DNA from: Phycisphaerales bacterium
GTDB taxonomy: Bacteria; Planctomycetota; Phycisphaerae; Phycisphaerales; Phycisphaeraceae
Assembly (NCBI GenBank): GCA_012031455.1
Contig: JAAUTM010000120.1
Coordinates: 1-5,584, forward strand
Reading direction: 5' to 3'
Length of the DNA: 5,584 nucleotides
Position numbers and translations under genes: made by a program. Shown here piece after piece: positions 5,536 to 5,584 of the stretch. The notes beneath the pieces were generated by a model, which made no database searches, was not told the origin of the DNA, and saw nothing but the letters and a program-made list of their open reading frames with translations. Position 1 is the stretch's first letter. Each line of letters opens with the position of its first letter.

Positions 5536-5584
5536 AGCGACCTTCAAACACGATATGATGTTGTTCCCTCCATGACTGATCACG

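Noticed and set aside
5398..5583. Minus-strand 61-codon open frame upstream of rpsD
   Set aside because: It overlaps the strong rpsD promoter and the structured leader, has no ribosome binding site that I trust, and no family resemblance.

Overview
The window looks like a chromosomal segment from a planctomycete-like bacterium. This is inferred from a cysteine-free S4 protein, large secreted VIT/VWA-domain proteins of the kind common in Planctomycetota, weak or absent Shine-Dalgarno sites on several genes, and moderate GC. No rRNA marker is present, so the placement is tentative. Every recognisable gene lies on the minus strand, so the window reads from right to left.

From the right edge the order is as follows. 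(1) rpsD (ribosomal protein S4, 200 aa) is a single-gene unit. It has a near-consensus sigma-70 promoter (TTGACA, 17 nt, TCTAAT), a leader of about 130 nt rich in small hairpins, and a textbook intrinsic terminator. (2) An Rrf2-family regulator with four cysteines in the Fe-S region is split into two frames by one extra G in a G6 run. (3) An intergenic stretch of about 200 nt holds three tandem copies of a 37-bp unit built on the inverted repeat TGCACC-N3-GGTGCA. (4) A 770-aa exported VIT + VWA protein follows. (5) A 136-nt gap carries two degenerate copies of the terminator motif seen after rpsD. (6) A 387-aa exported VWA protein has a helical, charged C-terminal region. (7) A hairpin and a 14-bp tandem duplication come next. 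(8) The left edge holds the 5' part of a peptide deformylase gene (def), whose reading frame is broken several times within about 120 nt.

The two VWA genes share orientation, export signals and an identical Shine-Dalgarno spacing (7 nt), and may act together in the envelope, but no biochemical role can be read from sequence. The regulator may control itself and possibly the VIT-VWA gene: an 8-mer, TGTTTAGC, occurs at its putative -10 and twice in the repeat array. Both broken genes are damaged at or near G/C homopolymers, so sequencing error must be excluded before they are called pseudogenes. I see no mobile element, CRISPR array, tRNA or rRNA, and no strong evidence for a wholly new system.
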